Shown here one piece after another: positions 1 to 8,538 of a stretch of DNA of 64,000 bases. Both the position numbers and the translations under genes were made by a program. This DNA is from Flavobacterium weaverense (GTDB lineage Bacteria; Bacteroidota; Bacteroidia; Flavobacteriales; Flavobacteriaceae), in the NCBI RefSeq assembly GCF_003688495.1, contig NZ_REFH01000009.1, forward strand, positions 186,001 to 250,000. Reading direction: 5' to 3'. Under the pieces are notes generated by a model. The model saw nothing but the letters and a program-made list of their open reading frames with translations, was not told the origin of the DNA and made no database searches. Position 1 is the stretch's first letter. Each line of letters begins with the position of its first letter.

Positions 1-1743
1 GAATTCTTCTTAAGTGAAATTAAAAAACAAGGTTACGCAGCCGGTGAAATGGAAATCATCAAAAAAGATGGTGAGCAATCAACCTGGTACTTTATGTGTT
101 CTCTAGATGAAGATCAGAACGGTAATAAGCAAATTTTCTCTAACGTAATTGATATCACGGAACGCAAGAGAATCGATGAAGAACTTAGAAAAGCAAAGGA
201 AGATGCCGAAGAAGCATATTTAGCTAAATCTGAGTTTGTTGCTAATATGAGTCACGAAATACGTACGCCATTGAATGGAATAATTGGTTTCACTGAGCTT
301 GCTTTAGGAACTAATTTAGATGACACTCAGAGACAATATTTAGAAATTATCAATCAATCTGGTATCTCACTGTACAGCATAATAAATGACATATTGGATT
401 TTTCGAAAATGGAAAAGAACCATATGAAATTAGACATCGACAAAATTGATGTAGAAGAAGTAATCTCTGAAGCGTTCAATATTGTCTCTTACAGTGCCAA
501 TAAAAAAGGTCTTGAAATGCTAATCGATATTGACCAAACCGCACCAAGATATATTTGGGCAGACGGTATGAGACTCAAGCAAATATTTGTAAACCTCTTA
601 AGTAATGCACTTAAATTTACTGAAAAAGGAGAAATCAAATTATACGTTAAAGTATTAGACGACTTAGGCGATAGTAGATTAAAAATGCGTTTTGGCGTGC
701 GTGATACTGGAATAGGGATTCATATTGATAAGCAGCAAGAAATATTTAATGCTTTTTCTCAAGAAGATGCTAGTATTACAAAGCGATTCGGTGGAACAGG
801 ATTAGGGTTAACAATTTCGAACAAACTTCTAGCATTGTCTGACAGTGCGCTTGAGTTAGAAAGTGAACAAGGCAAAGGAAGTAATTTCTTTTTCGACATT
901 GATTTCGACACTGAAAAAGAAGAATTTAAAATGGAGCTTGACGGAATAAAAAGCGTTCTAATTGTTGATGATAATGACAACAATAGAATGATTCTTCGTA
1001 GAATGTTAGAAATAAAAGGAATAGCAGTTACAGAAGTTAACAGCGGATTGCAAGCAGTGCTTACAATGATGGAAAAAACCAAGTTTGACGTAATTATCAT
1101 GGACTATCATATGCCTGTTATGGATGGTATTGAGACGATCAGAAAAATTAAAGATTTAAATAAAAATGCTCCTTTTATTGTACTCTATAGCTCTTCTGAC
1201 GATGAAACACTTCAGGAAGCCTGTGAGGAATTAGAAGTAGATAATAGATTGGTAAAGCCAATTAGAATGAACTTAATGTACAAAGTACTTTCTAAACTTA
1301 AAAATGATAGTAAAATTGAGGAAGAAGCTATTGAGATTGAAGAAAAGCAATCTGATGTTATAAAATACGGAGTAACGATATTAGTCGCTGAAGACAATCC
1401 AGTTAATATGTTCTTAACTAAAAGTTATCTGAAAGAATTAATTCCCAATTGTAACATCATTGAAGCTTCTAATGGCGAGGAAGCGGTTGAACAGTTTAAA
1501 AAACAAAGTTTAGATCTTATTTTAATGGACATTAGAATGCCTCAATTGAATGGAATCGATGCAACTTTATTAATACGCAGTTTAGAGAAAGATATCGAGA
1601 TTCCTATAATTGCTTTGACAGCAGGAAGTTTACCCGGTGAAAAAGAAAAATGTGTCCAAGCAGGAATGAATGATTTTTTAGCTAAACCCTTATTAAAATT
1701 AACTTTAGCTACTATGCTAAAAAAGTGGATTGGTAAAGAGTAA
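1..1743 (+). CDS. Hybrid sensor histidine kinase, C-terminal part (5' end outside window)
   Basis: The reading frame is open from base 1, so the protein begins upstream; the ATG at 49 is internal to a PAS domain. Counted from that ATG, the end of a PAS/PAC domain runs to about residue 40 (ending ITERKR). A HisKA helix follows with the phospho-acceptor His69 in NMSHEIRTPLNG. The HATPase_c domain covers about residues 140-290, with N box (NLLSNALKF), G1 (DTGIGI) and G2 (GGTGLGL). Two receiver domains follow: REC1 about 300-420 with acceptor Asp in IIMDYHMP, and REC2 about 440-560 with acceptor Asp in LILMDIRMP. I see no Hpt domain, so the phosphate must move to another protein. A small kinase and a LuxR-type regulator follow on the same strand. 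The frame matches the kinase fragment at the right end of the window (see findings). Confidence 0.95.
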   Translation, partial: EFFLSEIKKQGYAAGEMEIIKKDGEQSTWYFMCSLDEDQNGNKQIFSNVIDITERKRIDEELRKAKEDAEEAYLAKSEFVANMSHEIRTPLNGIIGFTELALGTNLDDTQRQYLEIINQSGISLYSIINDILDFSKMEKNHMKLDIDKIDVEEVISEAFNIVSYSANKKGLEMLIDIDQTAPRYIWADGMRLKQIFVNLLSNALKFTEKGEIKLYVKVLDDLGDSRLKMRFGVRDTGIGIHIDKQQEIFNAFSQEDASITKRFGGTGLGLTISNKLLALSDSALELESEQGKGSNFFFDIDFDTEKEEFKMELDGIKSVLIVDDNDNNRMILRRMLEIKGIAVTEVNSGLQAVLTMMEKTKFDVIIMDYHMPVMDGIETIRKIKDLNKNAPFIVLYSSSDDETLQEACEELEVDNRLVKPIRMNLMYKVLSKLKNDSKIEEEAIEIEEKQSDVIKYGVTILVAEDNPVNMFLTKSYLKELIPNCNIIEASNGEEAVEQFKKQSLDLILMDIRMPQLNGIDATLLIRSLEKDIEIPIIALTAGSLPGEKEKCVQAGMNDFLAKPLLKLTLATMLKKWIGKE

Positions 1744-1799
1744 AAAATAACTAAATTCGCAATCCCCTTTTCGAATTAAAAATTAATAAAAAAGTACTA

Positions 1800-2534
1800 A
1801 TGATCAATACGCTTGAAGAATTACAACTAGAAAACACAAAACTTAAAAACGAAAATAATCTTTTGACAGGTTGGATTTCTTTGATTTCTCATGATACTAA
1901 GCAAATATTTGGCAATTTAAAATGGATAATCGAAGCTTACGACGATAATATTATTGGTAAAGAAGATCTTTTTAAAATGTTGCCTCAAATTAAAAAAGAC
2001 GCTACAAAGAATTTCAATACGGCTCAAGATACTAGTGATTGGTTAAAAACGCAGTATGGTAATTTCAAACCTAAAAATGAAAATATTAATGCTTTCAACT
2101 TGTTTGAACAACTTCAGGAAGAGCAAGATAGCAAAATTACTGCAAAAGAATTAAATTTTGAATTTGAAGGTGATCGTACTCTAGAACTAATAACTGATCG
2201 CACTTTAATCCATTTTATACTTAACAAATTAGTTGATAATGCCATTAAGTATTCAAATAAGCAAAGCAAAATAATTCTAAATGTTACTAAAACCGATAGA
2301 GAATTCATCTTATCGATAACAGACTTTGGCACTGGAATTAATGAAAAGAATATAGATTCGATCTTTTCTTTCGAAAGTTCGGTGTTTGCAGGAACGATGG
2401 GCGAAATCGGTGCAGGTTTAAGTTTGAAAATCGTTCAAAGTTTTGTATTTTTGTTATATGGTAAAATTGTAATTAAGTCCAAATTGGACGAAGGAACAAC
2501 AGTTTCCATTTATCTACCCCAAATCGATAAATAA
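1800..2534 (+). CDS. Small soluble sensor histidine kinase
   Basis: This 244-residue kinase has no membrane segment. An N-terminal coiled-coil stretch (residues 1-22) leads into an H box, ISHDTKQIFGNL, with His31 as the likely phosphorylation site. The HATPase_c domain follows with N box (LVDNAIKYSN), G1 (DFGTGI) and G2 (GEIGAGLSL). It has no PAS, GAF or receiver domain, so any signal must come from a partner or through the N-terminal coil. It starts 56 bases after the hybrid kinase and ends 6 bases before a LuxR-type regulator. Inferred role: the regulator's kinase, or a link between the hybrid kinase and the regulator. The kinase family is certain; the signal is unknown. Confidence 0.9.
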   Translation: MINTLEELQLENTKLKNENNLLTGWISLISHDTKQIFGNLKWIIEAYDDNIIGKEDLFKMLPQIKKDATKNFNTAQDTSDWLKTQYGNFKPKNENINAFNLFEQLQEEQDSKITAKELNFEFEGDRTLELITDRTLIHFILNKLVDNAIKYSNKQSKIILNVTKTDREFILSITDFGTGINEKNIDSIFSFESSVFAGTMGEIGAGLSLKIVQSFVFLLYGKIVIKSKLDEGTTVSIYLPQIDK

Positions 2535-2540
2535 TAAAAT

Positions 2541-3179
2541 ATGCAAAAAATTGATCGTATTCTAGTTGCGGATGATCATGAAATTGTAAGAATGGCATTA
2601 CTTCATGTAATCAGACAGTTGAAACCTCACGCTCACTTGTCTGAAGTAAATGATTATAAATCATTGTACACTGCTATTTCTAACGATTCTTATGATTTAC
2701 TTATATTAGATGTTAATATGCCTAATGGCTCATTTCAAGAGGCTGTCAATTATGTAAAATTGAAACAGCCAAAAATTAAAATACTTGTTTTCTCTTCCCA
2801 AGATGAACTGATTTACGCGTTGCGCTATTTAAAATTGGGAGCTGATGGTTATTTGAATAAAGAATCTTCCTCTGCTAAAATTGAGAAAGCTTTGAATGCT
2901 ATGCTGACTTCAGGACGTTATATTTCTGAAGAAGTGAAAGATGCAATGATTTCAGAATCTTTAAATGGTCCTACAAATAGTACTCCTATTGAATCATTAT
3001 CAAATAGAGAATTACAAATTGCTAATAAATTAGTGGAAGGAATACCTTTAAAGGAACTTTCGAACACATTAAATTTACATTCATCGACAATTAGCACGTA
3101 CAAAAATAGATTGTTTGAAAAGCTAAATATACAGTCTATACCAGAGCTCGTTGAAGTTTTGAGGCTTTATAAAGAATAA
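2541..3179 (+). CDS. LuxR/NarL-family response regulator
   Basis: The 212-residue protein has an N-terminal receiver domain: acidic pair DD at residues 11-12, phospho-acceptor Asp57 in LLILDVNMPNG, and a Lys in LNKESS. A C-terminal LuxR-type helix-turn-helix covers about residues 148-212 (SLSNRELQIANKLVEG, then the recognition helix around HSSTISTYKNRLFEKL). It is a DNA-binding output protein controlled by phosphorylation. It lies 6 bases after the small soluble kinase and is followed by a strong terminator at 3212-3246, so hybrid kinase, small kinase and regulator probably form one transcription unit. The target genes are not visible. Confidence 0.93.
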   Translation: MQKIDRILVADDHEIVRMALLHVIRQLKPHAHLSEVNDYKSLYTAISNDSYDLLILDVNMPNGSFQEAVNYVKLKQPKIKILVFSSQDELIYALRYLKLGADGYLNKESSSAKIEKALNAMLTSGRYISEEVKDAMISESLNGPTNSTPIESLSNRELQIANKLVEGIPLKELSNTLNLHSSTISTYKNRLFEKLNIQSIPELVEVLRLYKE

Positions 3180-3211
3180 CTTTGTAATCGAATAGTTTTA
3201 GATTTCAAGAG

Positions 3212-3246
3212 AGACAAAATAGAAAATATCTGTTTTGTCTTTTTTT
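3212..3246 (+). terminator. Rho-independent terminator of the two-component operon
   Basis: An 8-bp perfect stem (AGACAAAA at 3212-3219 with TTTTGTCT at 3233-3240) is followed by six T. It lies 33 bases after the stop of the LuxR-type regulator. Confidence 0.8.
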
Positions 3247-3392
3247 ATTTAGAAGCAATTAATTATGTGAAGTTTATCTTTATATCAAATTTAGTCGTTC
3301 TAATACTATCTAACTGTACTTTTGAATTAAATTTGCTGTATCAAATATCATATTTAATTATTACAGAAATAGTTCTAGTGGAAGTGGAAAAA

Positions 3393-4829
3393 ATGCAAGA
3401 AACAAAATGGAATGTTTGCAAGGAATGTAAAGGACAAGGTAAAAAAAGCCATGGCCTCAGCAAGAAGACGCAATACGAGTACAAATTAGCTTTGCAACAA
3501 TTTGAGAAAAGTAAAGAAATTGCCCAACTTCCAAAAATTCCCAAAGCACATTTATATACTTGTAAAGATTGCTTAGGACTTGGTATTGTTCCCGGTTCAG
3601 AATATCCTCTTCAAGATAAAAATAAATTTCCAGAGATAGCAATAATTGGTGGTGGAATTGGTGGAGCAGCATTAGCTGTAGCTTGTTTACATAGAGGAAT
3701 TCCTTTTACAATCTATGAGCGCGACAAAGATTTTGATTCGCGATCTCAGGGTTACGGCCTCACTTTACAGCAAGCTAGTAAAACAATAAACGCGTTAGGA
3801 ATAAAGTCACTGTATGACGGAGTAATTTCGACAAAGCATATCGTACATAATACGGATGGTGCTGTTCTGGGGGAATGGGGAGTTAGAAAATGGCTAGACG
3901 GCGATGTTAAAAATTCGAAAAAAAGAACTAATATACATATTGCTCGTCAATCCCTTAGAAAGGCTTTATTAGAACAGTTAGATATACAAGAAAGTATTAA
4001 ATGGAATCACCAACTCATAGATTTCAAAGAAGCTCCAGATAAATCGATGGAATTAACTTTCCTTGTTGACGGCGTAATGAAAAATACAAAAGCTGATTTA
4101 ATTGTTGGTGCTGATGGTATTAGAAGTTCCGTACGGAAATTATTATTTGGAGAAACAACTACTCCACTACGATATCTAAACTGTATTGTGATTTTAGGAA
4201 TTTGTCCTTTAACAGCAATCGAAGATACAAATAGCTCGTTACTTGATTCTGCTACTGTCTTTCAAACTGCCAATGGGAGCGAACGAATATATATAATGCC
4301 TTACGACTCAGAATCTGTTATGTGGCAGCTTAGTTTTCCAATGACAGAAAATCAAGCGCTAACCTTAAGTGCTAAAGGACAAAAATCACTAAAAGAAGAA
4401 GCAATTCTAAGATGTCAATGGCACACTCCTATTCCTGCGATAATAAAAGCTACTTCTGTTAATCAAATCTCTGGTTATCCTGCATACGATAGAGAATTGC
4501 TCGATTCAGATTTACTAATTAATGCTGGAAACAGTACTTTAATAGGCGATGCTGCACATCCTATGAGTCCGTTCAAGGGACAAGGTGCAAACCAAGCATT
4601 ACTTGATGCATTAGCATTGGCACGAGCCATTACTAAAGAGTGTGAATCTTCCTCTCAATGGAAAATAGATGGACTCAGAAATACTATTTTGAAAGATTTT
4701 GAATCTGAAATGATAGAACGAACTGCTGTCAAAGTTAAAGATTCTGCTGAAGCAGCACTATTCCTGCATTCTGAAACGGTACTTTTAGAAGGTAATTCAC
4801 CGCGCGGAAGTCTTGCAAAGAAAAAGTAA
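3393..4829 (+). CDS. FAD-dependent monooxygenase with N-terminal CxxCxGxG cysteine module
   Basis: A class A flavoprotein hydroxylase of 478 residues. The open frame reaches back to a GTG at 3267, but that extension is not conserved-looking; the ATG at 3393, after a purine-rich stretch, is the better start. Residues 1-60 hold two DnaJ-like CxxCxGxG motifs (CKECKGQG and CKDCLGLG) about 50 residues apart, likely binding one metal ion. The FAD-binding fold then starts with IIGGGIGGAALA, followed by a middle DG motif (VGADGIRSSVRKLLFG) and a GD motif (LIGDAAHPMSPFKGQG). The class includes salicylate hydroxylase and TetX-type enzymes; the substrate here cannot be told. It is transcribed alone after a terminator. 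The added cysteine module is unusual. Confidence 0.85.
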   Translation: MQETKWNVCKECKGQGKKSHGLSKKTQYEYKLALQQFEKSKEIAQLPKIPKAHLYTCKDCLGLGIVPGSEYPLQDKNKFPEIAIIGGGIGGAALAVACLHRGIPFTIYERDKDFDSRSQGYGLTLQQASKTINALGIKSLYDGVISTKHIVHNTDGAVLGEWGVRKWLDGDVKNSKKRTNIHIARQSLRKALLEQLDIQESIKWNHQLIDFKEAPDKSMELTFLVDGVMKNTKADLIVGADGIRSSVRKLLFGETTTPLRYLNCIVILGICPLTAIEDTNSSLLDSATVFQTANGSERIYIMPYDSESVMWQLSFPMTENQALTLSAKGQKSLKEEAILRCQWHTPIPAIIKATSVNQISGYPAYDRELLDSDLLINAGNSTLIGDAAHPMSPFKGQGANQALLDALALARAITKECESSSQWKIDGLRNTILKDFESEMIERTAVKVKDSAEAALFLHSETVLLEGNSPRGSLAKKK

Positions 4830-5048
4830 TAATAAAATCTTGTTACAATAGAATCAATCGTACAATAATCTAAAATAAATTTTTACAAATCTTTCTTTTC
4901 TATAATGCTTAGACTGAGATTCTCTAGCTGTAAATAATACAATATTATAATCTAAAATTAAATTTTACTAAAAAATGAGAATTTACATTTTATGCTATTG
5001 CTTTCTAACGACAATTTATTAAAATGTTTCTATCAAAACTTTATAAAT

Positions 5049-5666
5049 TTATTCAGACTCCCTTTTAAAGCTACAAAATGTAAAATTTTGAATCGTTTCG
5101 AAAGGTGTTTTATGATCTTCAGTGATACATCTTACTTTATGAAATCCATTTTTGAATGCAATTTCCAAATCATTTTCACCGTATTGTACAATATTTAGTC
5201 CACTACATTTCGTTGGTCCGTTTTTAGAAAAGGTTCCAATTATTAAATATCCCTTAACTGCTTTTCTGGCCAACTGTAAATATTTTTCAATTTGTTGTGG
5301 TGTCGTTAAGAAATGAAATGTCGCTCTGTCGTGCCAAATATCATAGTTCCTTGTTGGAACAAATTCAGTTATATCGCTTACAATCCAATTAACTTTCTCA
5401 CCTTTTGCTCCCAATCGCTTTTTAGCCTTTTCCAGTGCTTTTGCTGAAATATCTAAGACGGTAATGTTTTTATATCCTTCTTCTAATAAATAATCTACCA
5501 GTTTACTATCTCCTCCACCAATATCAATAATTTCGACATTTTTATCTAAACTAAAAGAATGAATAAACTCAAGAGAAGTTCTTGGAACATCTTGTGTCCA
5601 ACTAACTTGTTCTGGATTTTTAGTTTCATAGACTGTTTCCCATTGATCTTTATTAGCTTCATTCAT
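5049..5666 (-). CDS. Class I SAM-dependent methyltransferase
   Basis: A 205-residue soluble protein. Motif I is VEIIDIGGGDSKLVDYLL (SAM-binding glycine loop) at about residues 43-60, followed by the acidic end of strand 2 (NITVLDIS) and a motif near WIVSDITEF. The overall pattern is a compact Methyltransf_25-like fold with a short C-terminal cap, similar to TehB/thiopurine-type small-molecule methyltransferases. The substrate is unknown. It is convergent with the monooxygenase gene on its left and stands alone. A possible -7 box lies 58 bases upstream of its start. Confidence 0.85.
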   Translation of the reverse strand: MNEANKDQWETVYETKNPEQVSWTQDVPRTSLEFIHSFSLDKNVEIIDIGGGDSKLVDYLLEEGYKNITVLDISAKALEKAKKRLGAKGEKVNWIVSDITEFVPTRNYDIWHDRATFHFLTTPQQIEKYLQLARKAVKGYLIIGTFSKNGPTKCSGLNIVQYGENDLEIAFKNGFHKVRCITEDHKTPFETIQNFTFCSFKRESE

Positions 5667-6186
5667 AATTTCCTTGCTTCCGTTTAATTGTTATTAAAAA
5701 CGTTTTACTGCTTACTATATATACAAATTTAGTAACTATTTATTTTCTTACACAGTTTATTTTTTTTCGGACAACATTTACAATGCTAATCGCCAAGTCT
5801 TTGTTCAATACATTTTAACGATTTTTTAGAATACAATCCCTTTTTTAGTTTAATTAAACCTTGGATGATAAAAGTATAGATAAATATGCATTAAAATATA
5901 AAATGAAAATTACAAAATATAGCTTAGCATTACTTAATGTTTATAATGACTTAAAAAATAGTGCAATAGTTCTGGTAAAGCTTCAACTTTGACCTGCTTT
6001 ATTAAATCTATTTTTAAGCTATTGAAAGGTCTTTGAAATCGTTAAGTAGATTTTAAAATCGGTAGAGAACAATAAATTAGTGTATAACACTTTTCTAAAA
6101 TAAGGTATTTAAAAGTAACTGCTTTTATTTCAAACTATTGGATATCGATGATTTTTGAAATTGATGACAAAGATTATCCATATATC
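5667..6186. other. Gene-free AT-rich interval
   Basis: No reading frame of convincing length or composition was found on either strand; the longest from an ATG (5902) is 29 codons. It holds a possible -7 element for the methyltransferase gene at 5724-5731 on the reverse strand (TAAATTTG). A clear -33 element for it was not found. Confidence 0.5.
5724..5731 (-). promoter_or_regulatory. Possible Bacteroidetes -7 element for the methyltransferase gene
   Basis: On the reverse strand this reads TAAATTTG, matching TAnnTTTG, and lies 58 bases upstream of the start codon. No good -33 element is seen at the expected distance. Confidence 0.4.
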
Positions 6187-6219
6187 AAAAAAAAACTCCT
6201 TAATTTCTTAAGAAGTTTT
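6187..6219 (-). terminator. Rho-independent terminator after tRNA-Val
   Basis: On the reverse strand there is a 12-bp stem (6208-6219 with 6192-6203, one G-U pair) with a four-base loop and a run of T. It begins 3 bases after the 3' end of the tRNA, so the tRNA appears to be a single-gene transcript. Confidence 0.85.
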
Positions 6220-6221
6220 GT

Positions 6222-6295
6222 GGGCGATGAGGGGTTCGAACCCCCGACCCCCTCGGTGTAAACGAGGTGCTCTGAACCAGCTGAGCTAATCGCCC
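6222..6295 (-). tRNA. tRNA-Val (anticodon UAC)
   Basis: The 74-base cloverleaf folds fully on the reverse strand: acceptor arms GGGCGAT and ATCGCCC; D arm GCTC/GAGC; anticodon stem CCTCG/CGAGG with loop TTTACAC giving anticodon TAC; T arm with TTCGAAC. CCA is not encoded and must be added after transcription. A terminator follows directly. Confidence 0.97.
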
Positions 6296-6453
6296 TTTCG
6301 GGTTGCAATATCTTTCGGTATTGCGTGTGCAAATATACAGTTAGAAATCGTATTCACAAGCACTTTTTAAAATTATTTTTATAAAAAATTTTCAATATTT
6401 CCTTTGTCTCTCTTTAACAGCATTTTAAATAAGAGATGATTCCGAATCATTTT

Positions 6454-6484
6454 TTTGTATTCCCTTCGTATAGTCTTACATTTG
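6454..6484 (+). promoter_or_regulatory. Bacteroidetes-type promoter of the ABC exporter gene
   Basis: TTTG at 6454-6457, a 19-base spacer and TACATTTG at 6477-6484 match the primary Bacteroidetes promoter. It lies 19 bases upstream of the start codon. Confidence 0.75.
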
Positions 6485-6503
6485 CTTTTTTAAACAATAA
6501 AAA

Positions 6504-8288
6504 ATGGCAAGATTCAAAGAAAACGATTTACCAAAATCAAAAATCACAGCGACATCACTCAATAAAGCACTAATTATCTTCAAATATGCAGGCGGTCATA
6601 AATGGAAATTCTACGTTGGTTTAATATTTCTTCTTTTTACAGGAGCAACAGCTTTAGCATTTCCAAAGCTTATGGGTATGCTTATCGATTGCGTTAAAAA
6701 TAAGAATAACTCTGAAGCTAATTATATTGCATTAGGTCTTATTGTTATTTTATTTATGCAATCCATATTTTCATTTTTTAGATTGTATTTATTTGTCAAT
6801 TTTACTGAGCATACGCTAGCTAACCTTCGCTTGGCATTATATAGTAATTTAGTAAAATTACCGATGTCTTTCTTTTCGCAAAAGCGTGTAGGTGAATTAA
6901 ATAGCAGAATCAGTTCTGATATTACCCAAATTCAAGACACCTTAACTTCAACCATCGCAGAGTTTTTAAGACAATTTATACTAATAATTGGTGGTGTACT
7001 TTTACTAGCAAGTGAAAGTATTAAATTAACATTATTAATGCTATCTGTTGTCCCTCTTGTAGCGGTGGCAGCGGTTATTTTTGGTCGTTTTATTCGAAAA
7101 TACTCAAAAAATGTTCAAGATAAAGTGGCAGAAAGCCAAGTTATAGTTGAAGAAACAATGCAAGGTATTTCTATTGTAAAGGCTTTCGCCAATGAATGGT
7201 ACGAAATCGCACGATATGATGGCAAAATTAAAGAAGTAGTAAAAATAGCAATCAAAGGAGGTAAATATAGAGGATACTTTGCATCATTTATTATTTTCTG
7301 TCTTTTCGGAGCCATTGTTGCTGTAGTATGGTTTGGTGTTCGCTTGAGCATCAGCGGAGAAATGAGCGTGGGTCAATTGATTTCGTTCGTTTTGTATTCT
7401 ACATTTGTTGGAGCATCTTTTGGTGGTATAGCAGAACTATACGCGCAAATACAAAAGGCTATTGGAGCAACAGAACGTGTTTTTGAATTACTCGATGAAG
7501 CACCTGAAAAAATCAATTCAGTTCAAAATCCTTCTTATCAAAAAATTAAAGGTGATGTGACTTTCAAAAACGTCGGTTTCAGCTATCATTCTAGAAAGGA
7601 AATTAAAGTATTAAAAGATGTTAGTTTTACCGCTAGTTATGGCCAAAAAATTGCCATCGTTGGACCTAGTGGAACTGGAAAATCGACTATAGCATCATTA
7701 CTTTTACGCTTTTACAACATTGATAGCGGAGAAATACTTGTCGATGGTAAAAATATTTATGATTATGACTTAGAAAAGCTACGTGGAAATATGAGCATTG
7801 TACCGCAAGACGTTATTTTGTTTGGTGGAACGATCAAAGAAAATATAGCCTACGGAAAACCAGATGCTACTAATGACGAAATAATTTTGGCAGCGAAGCA
7901 AGCAAACGCTCTCAATTTTATCGAAAGTTTCCCTGAGAAATTTGAAACAATCGTTGGAGAACGAGGAATTAAATTATCGGGAGGTCAAAGACAGCGTATT
8001 GCAATTGCACGCGCCTTGCTAAAAAATCCTAGTATTTTAATTTTAGATGAAGCGACTTCTTCATTAGATAGTGAAGGTGAAAAATTAGTCCAAGAAGCTC
8101 TTGAAATTTTAATGCAAGGAAGAACGAGTATAATTATTGCACACCGTTTATCTACAATTCGTAGCGCTGACCAAATATTAGTTTTAGACAATGGAGTAAT
8201 CTCAGAGCAAGGAACACATCAAGAACTTATTACATTGGAAAACGGAATGTATAAAAACTTAAGTAACTTACAGTTTAGTAATAGTTAG
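6504..8288 (+). CDS. ABC exporter, fused permease and ATPase (MsbA-like)
   Basis: A 594-residue half-transporter that works as a dimer in the inner membrane. Residues 1 to about 330 form the six-helix type 1 exporter domain. The nucleotide-binding domain follows with Walker A GPSGTGKST (387-395), Q loop IVPQDV, signature LSGGQ (491-495), Walker B ILILDEATSSLD and H-loop IIIAHRLST. The length fits the MsbA/LmrA group, whose members export lipids, lipid A precursors or drugs; the cargo cannot be read from sequence. It has its own promoter and a downstream terminator, so it is monocistronic. It is unlikely to be a bacteriocin exporter because there is no peptidase domain. Confidence 0.93.
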   Translation: MARFKENDLPKSKITATSLNKALIIFKYAGGHKWKFYVGLIFLLFTGATALAFPKLMGMLIDCVKNKNNSEANYIALGLIVILFMQSIFSFFRLYLFVNFTEHTLANLRLALYSNLVKLPMSFFSQKRVGELNSRISSDITQIQDTLTSTIAEFLRQFILIIGGVLLLASESIKLTLLMLSVVPLVAVAAVIFGRFIRKYSKNVQDKVAESQVIVEETMQGISIVKAFANEWYEIARYDGKIKEVVKIAIKGGKYRGYFASFIIFCLFGAIVAVVWFGVRLSISGEMSVGQLISFVLYSTFVGASFGGIAELYAQIQKAIGATERVFELLDEAPEKINSVQNPSYQKIKGDVTFKNVGFSYHSRKEIKVLKDVSFTASYGQKIAIVGPSGTGKSTIASLLLRFYNIDSGEILVDGKNIYDYDLEKLRGNMSIVPQDVILFGGTIKENIAYGKPDATNDEIILAAKQANALNFIESFPEKFETIVGERGIKLSGGQRQRIAIARALLKNPSILILDEATSSLDSEGEKLVQEALEILMQGRTSIIIAHRLSTIRSADQILVLDNGVISEQGTHQELITLENGMYKNLSNLQFSNS

Positions 8289-8292
8289 GATA

Positions 8293-8336
8293 CTCTCCCC
8301 TCCCGAAGTATCGGGACTCTCCGAAGGAGAGGGCGA
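8293..8336. repeat. GC-rich hairpin element after the ABC exporter gene
   Basis: A compact palindromic unit much richer in GC than its surroundings. It holds TCCCGA-AGTA-TCGGGA and CTCTCC-GAA-GGAGAG. It begins 5 bases after the stop codon. It resembles short dispersed intergenic repeats. No second copy was seen in this window. Confidence 0.5.
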
Positions 8337-8365
8337 GTAAAGACATAATAGAAATAGTATTAAAT

Positions 8366-8402
8366 TAAAAAGCTCCAATTTTGAAAAATTGGAGCTTTTT
8401 TT
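8366..8402. terminator. Strong bidirectional terminator
   Basis: A 14-bp stem (AAAAAGCTCCAATT with AATTGGAGCTTTTT) is flanked by A and T runs on either side. It can end both the ABC exporter transcript and the convergent proline dehydrogenase transcript. Confidence 0.85.
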
Positions 8403-8439
8403 GTTTCTATAGAATTAGAAGATAAGCGAGGAAAGCTGA

Positions 8440-8532
8440 AAACTAATAATACACTATCATTTTCCGATCACTCACTATTTAACACTGATAACTAAATACT
8501 ACACTGATCAATCAATACTGAACACTGATCAC
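8440..8532. repeat. Degenerate CACTGATCA-type low-complexity repeat
   Basis: Repeated units such as ACACTGAT, CACTGATCA and GAACACTGATCACTGA fill the gap behind proline dehydrogenase. A related tract lies at 53040-53145. It has no coding potential. Confidence 0.5.
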
Positions 8533-8538
8533 TGAAAC

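Noticed and set aside
3267..3392. N-terminal extension of the flavin monooxygenase from a GTG
   Set aside because: The 42 added residues are hydrophobic and of low complexity, start right after the upstream terminator, and precede a better ATG with a purine-rich site.
4992..5198. Forward frame of 68 codons
   Set aside because: Most of it is antisense to the methyltransferase gene, and its composition is typical of a shadow frame.
5902..5991. Small ORF of 29 codons in the gap before tRNA-Val
   Set aside because: Too short, with no promoter or ribosome binding site and no neighbour to support it.
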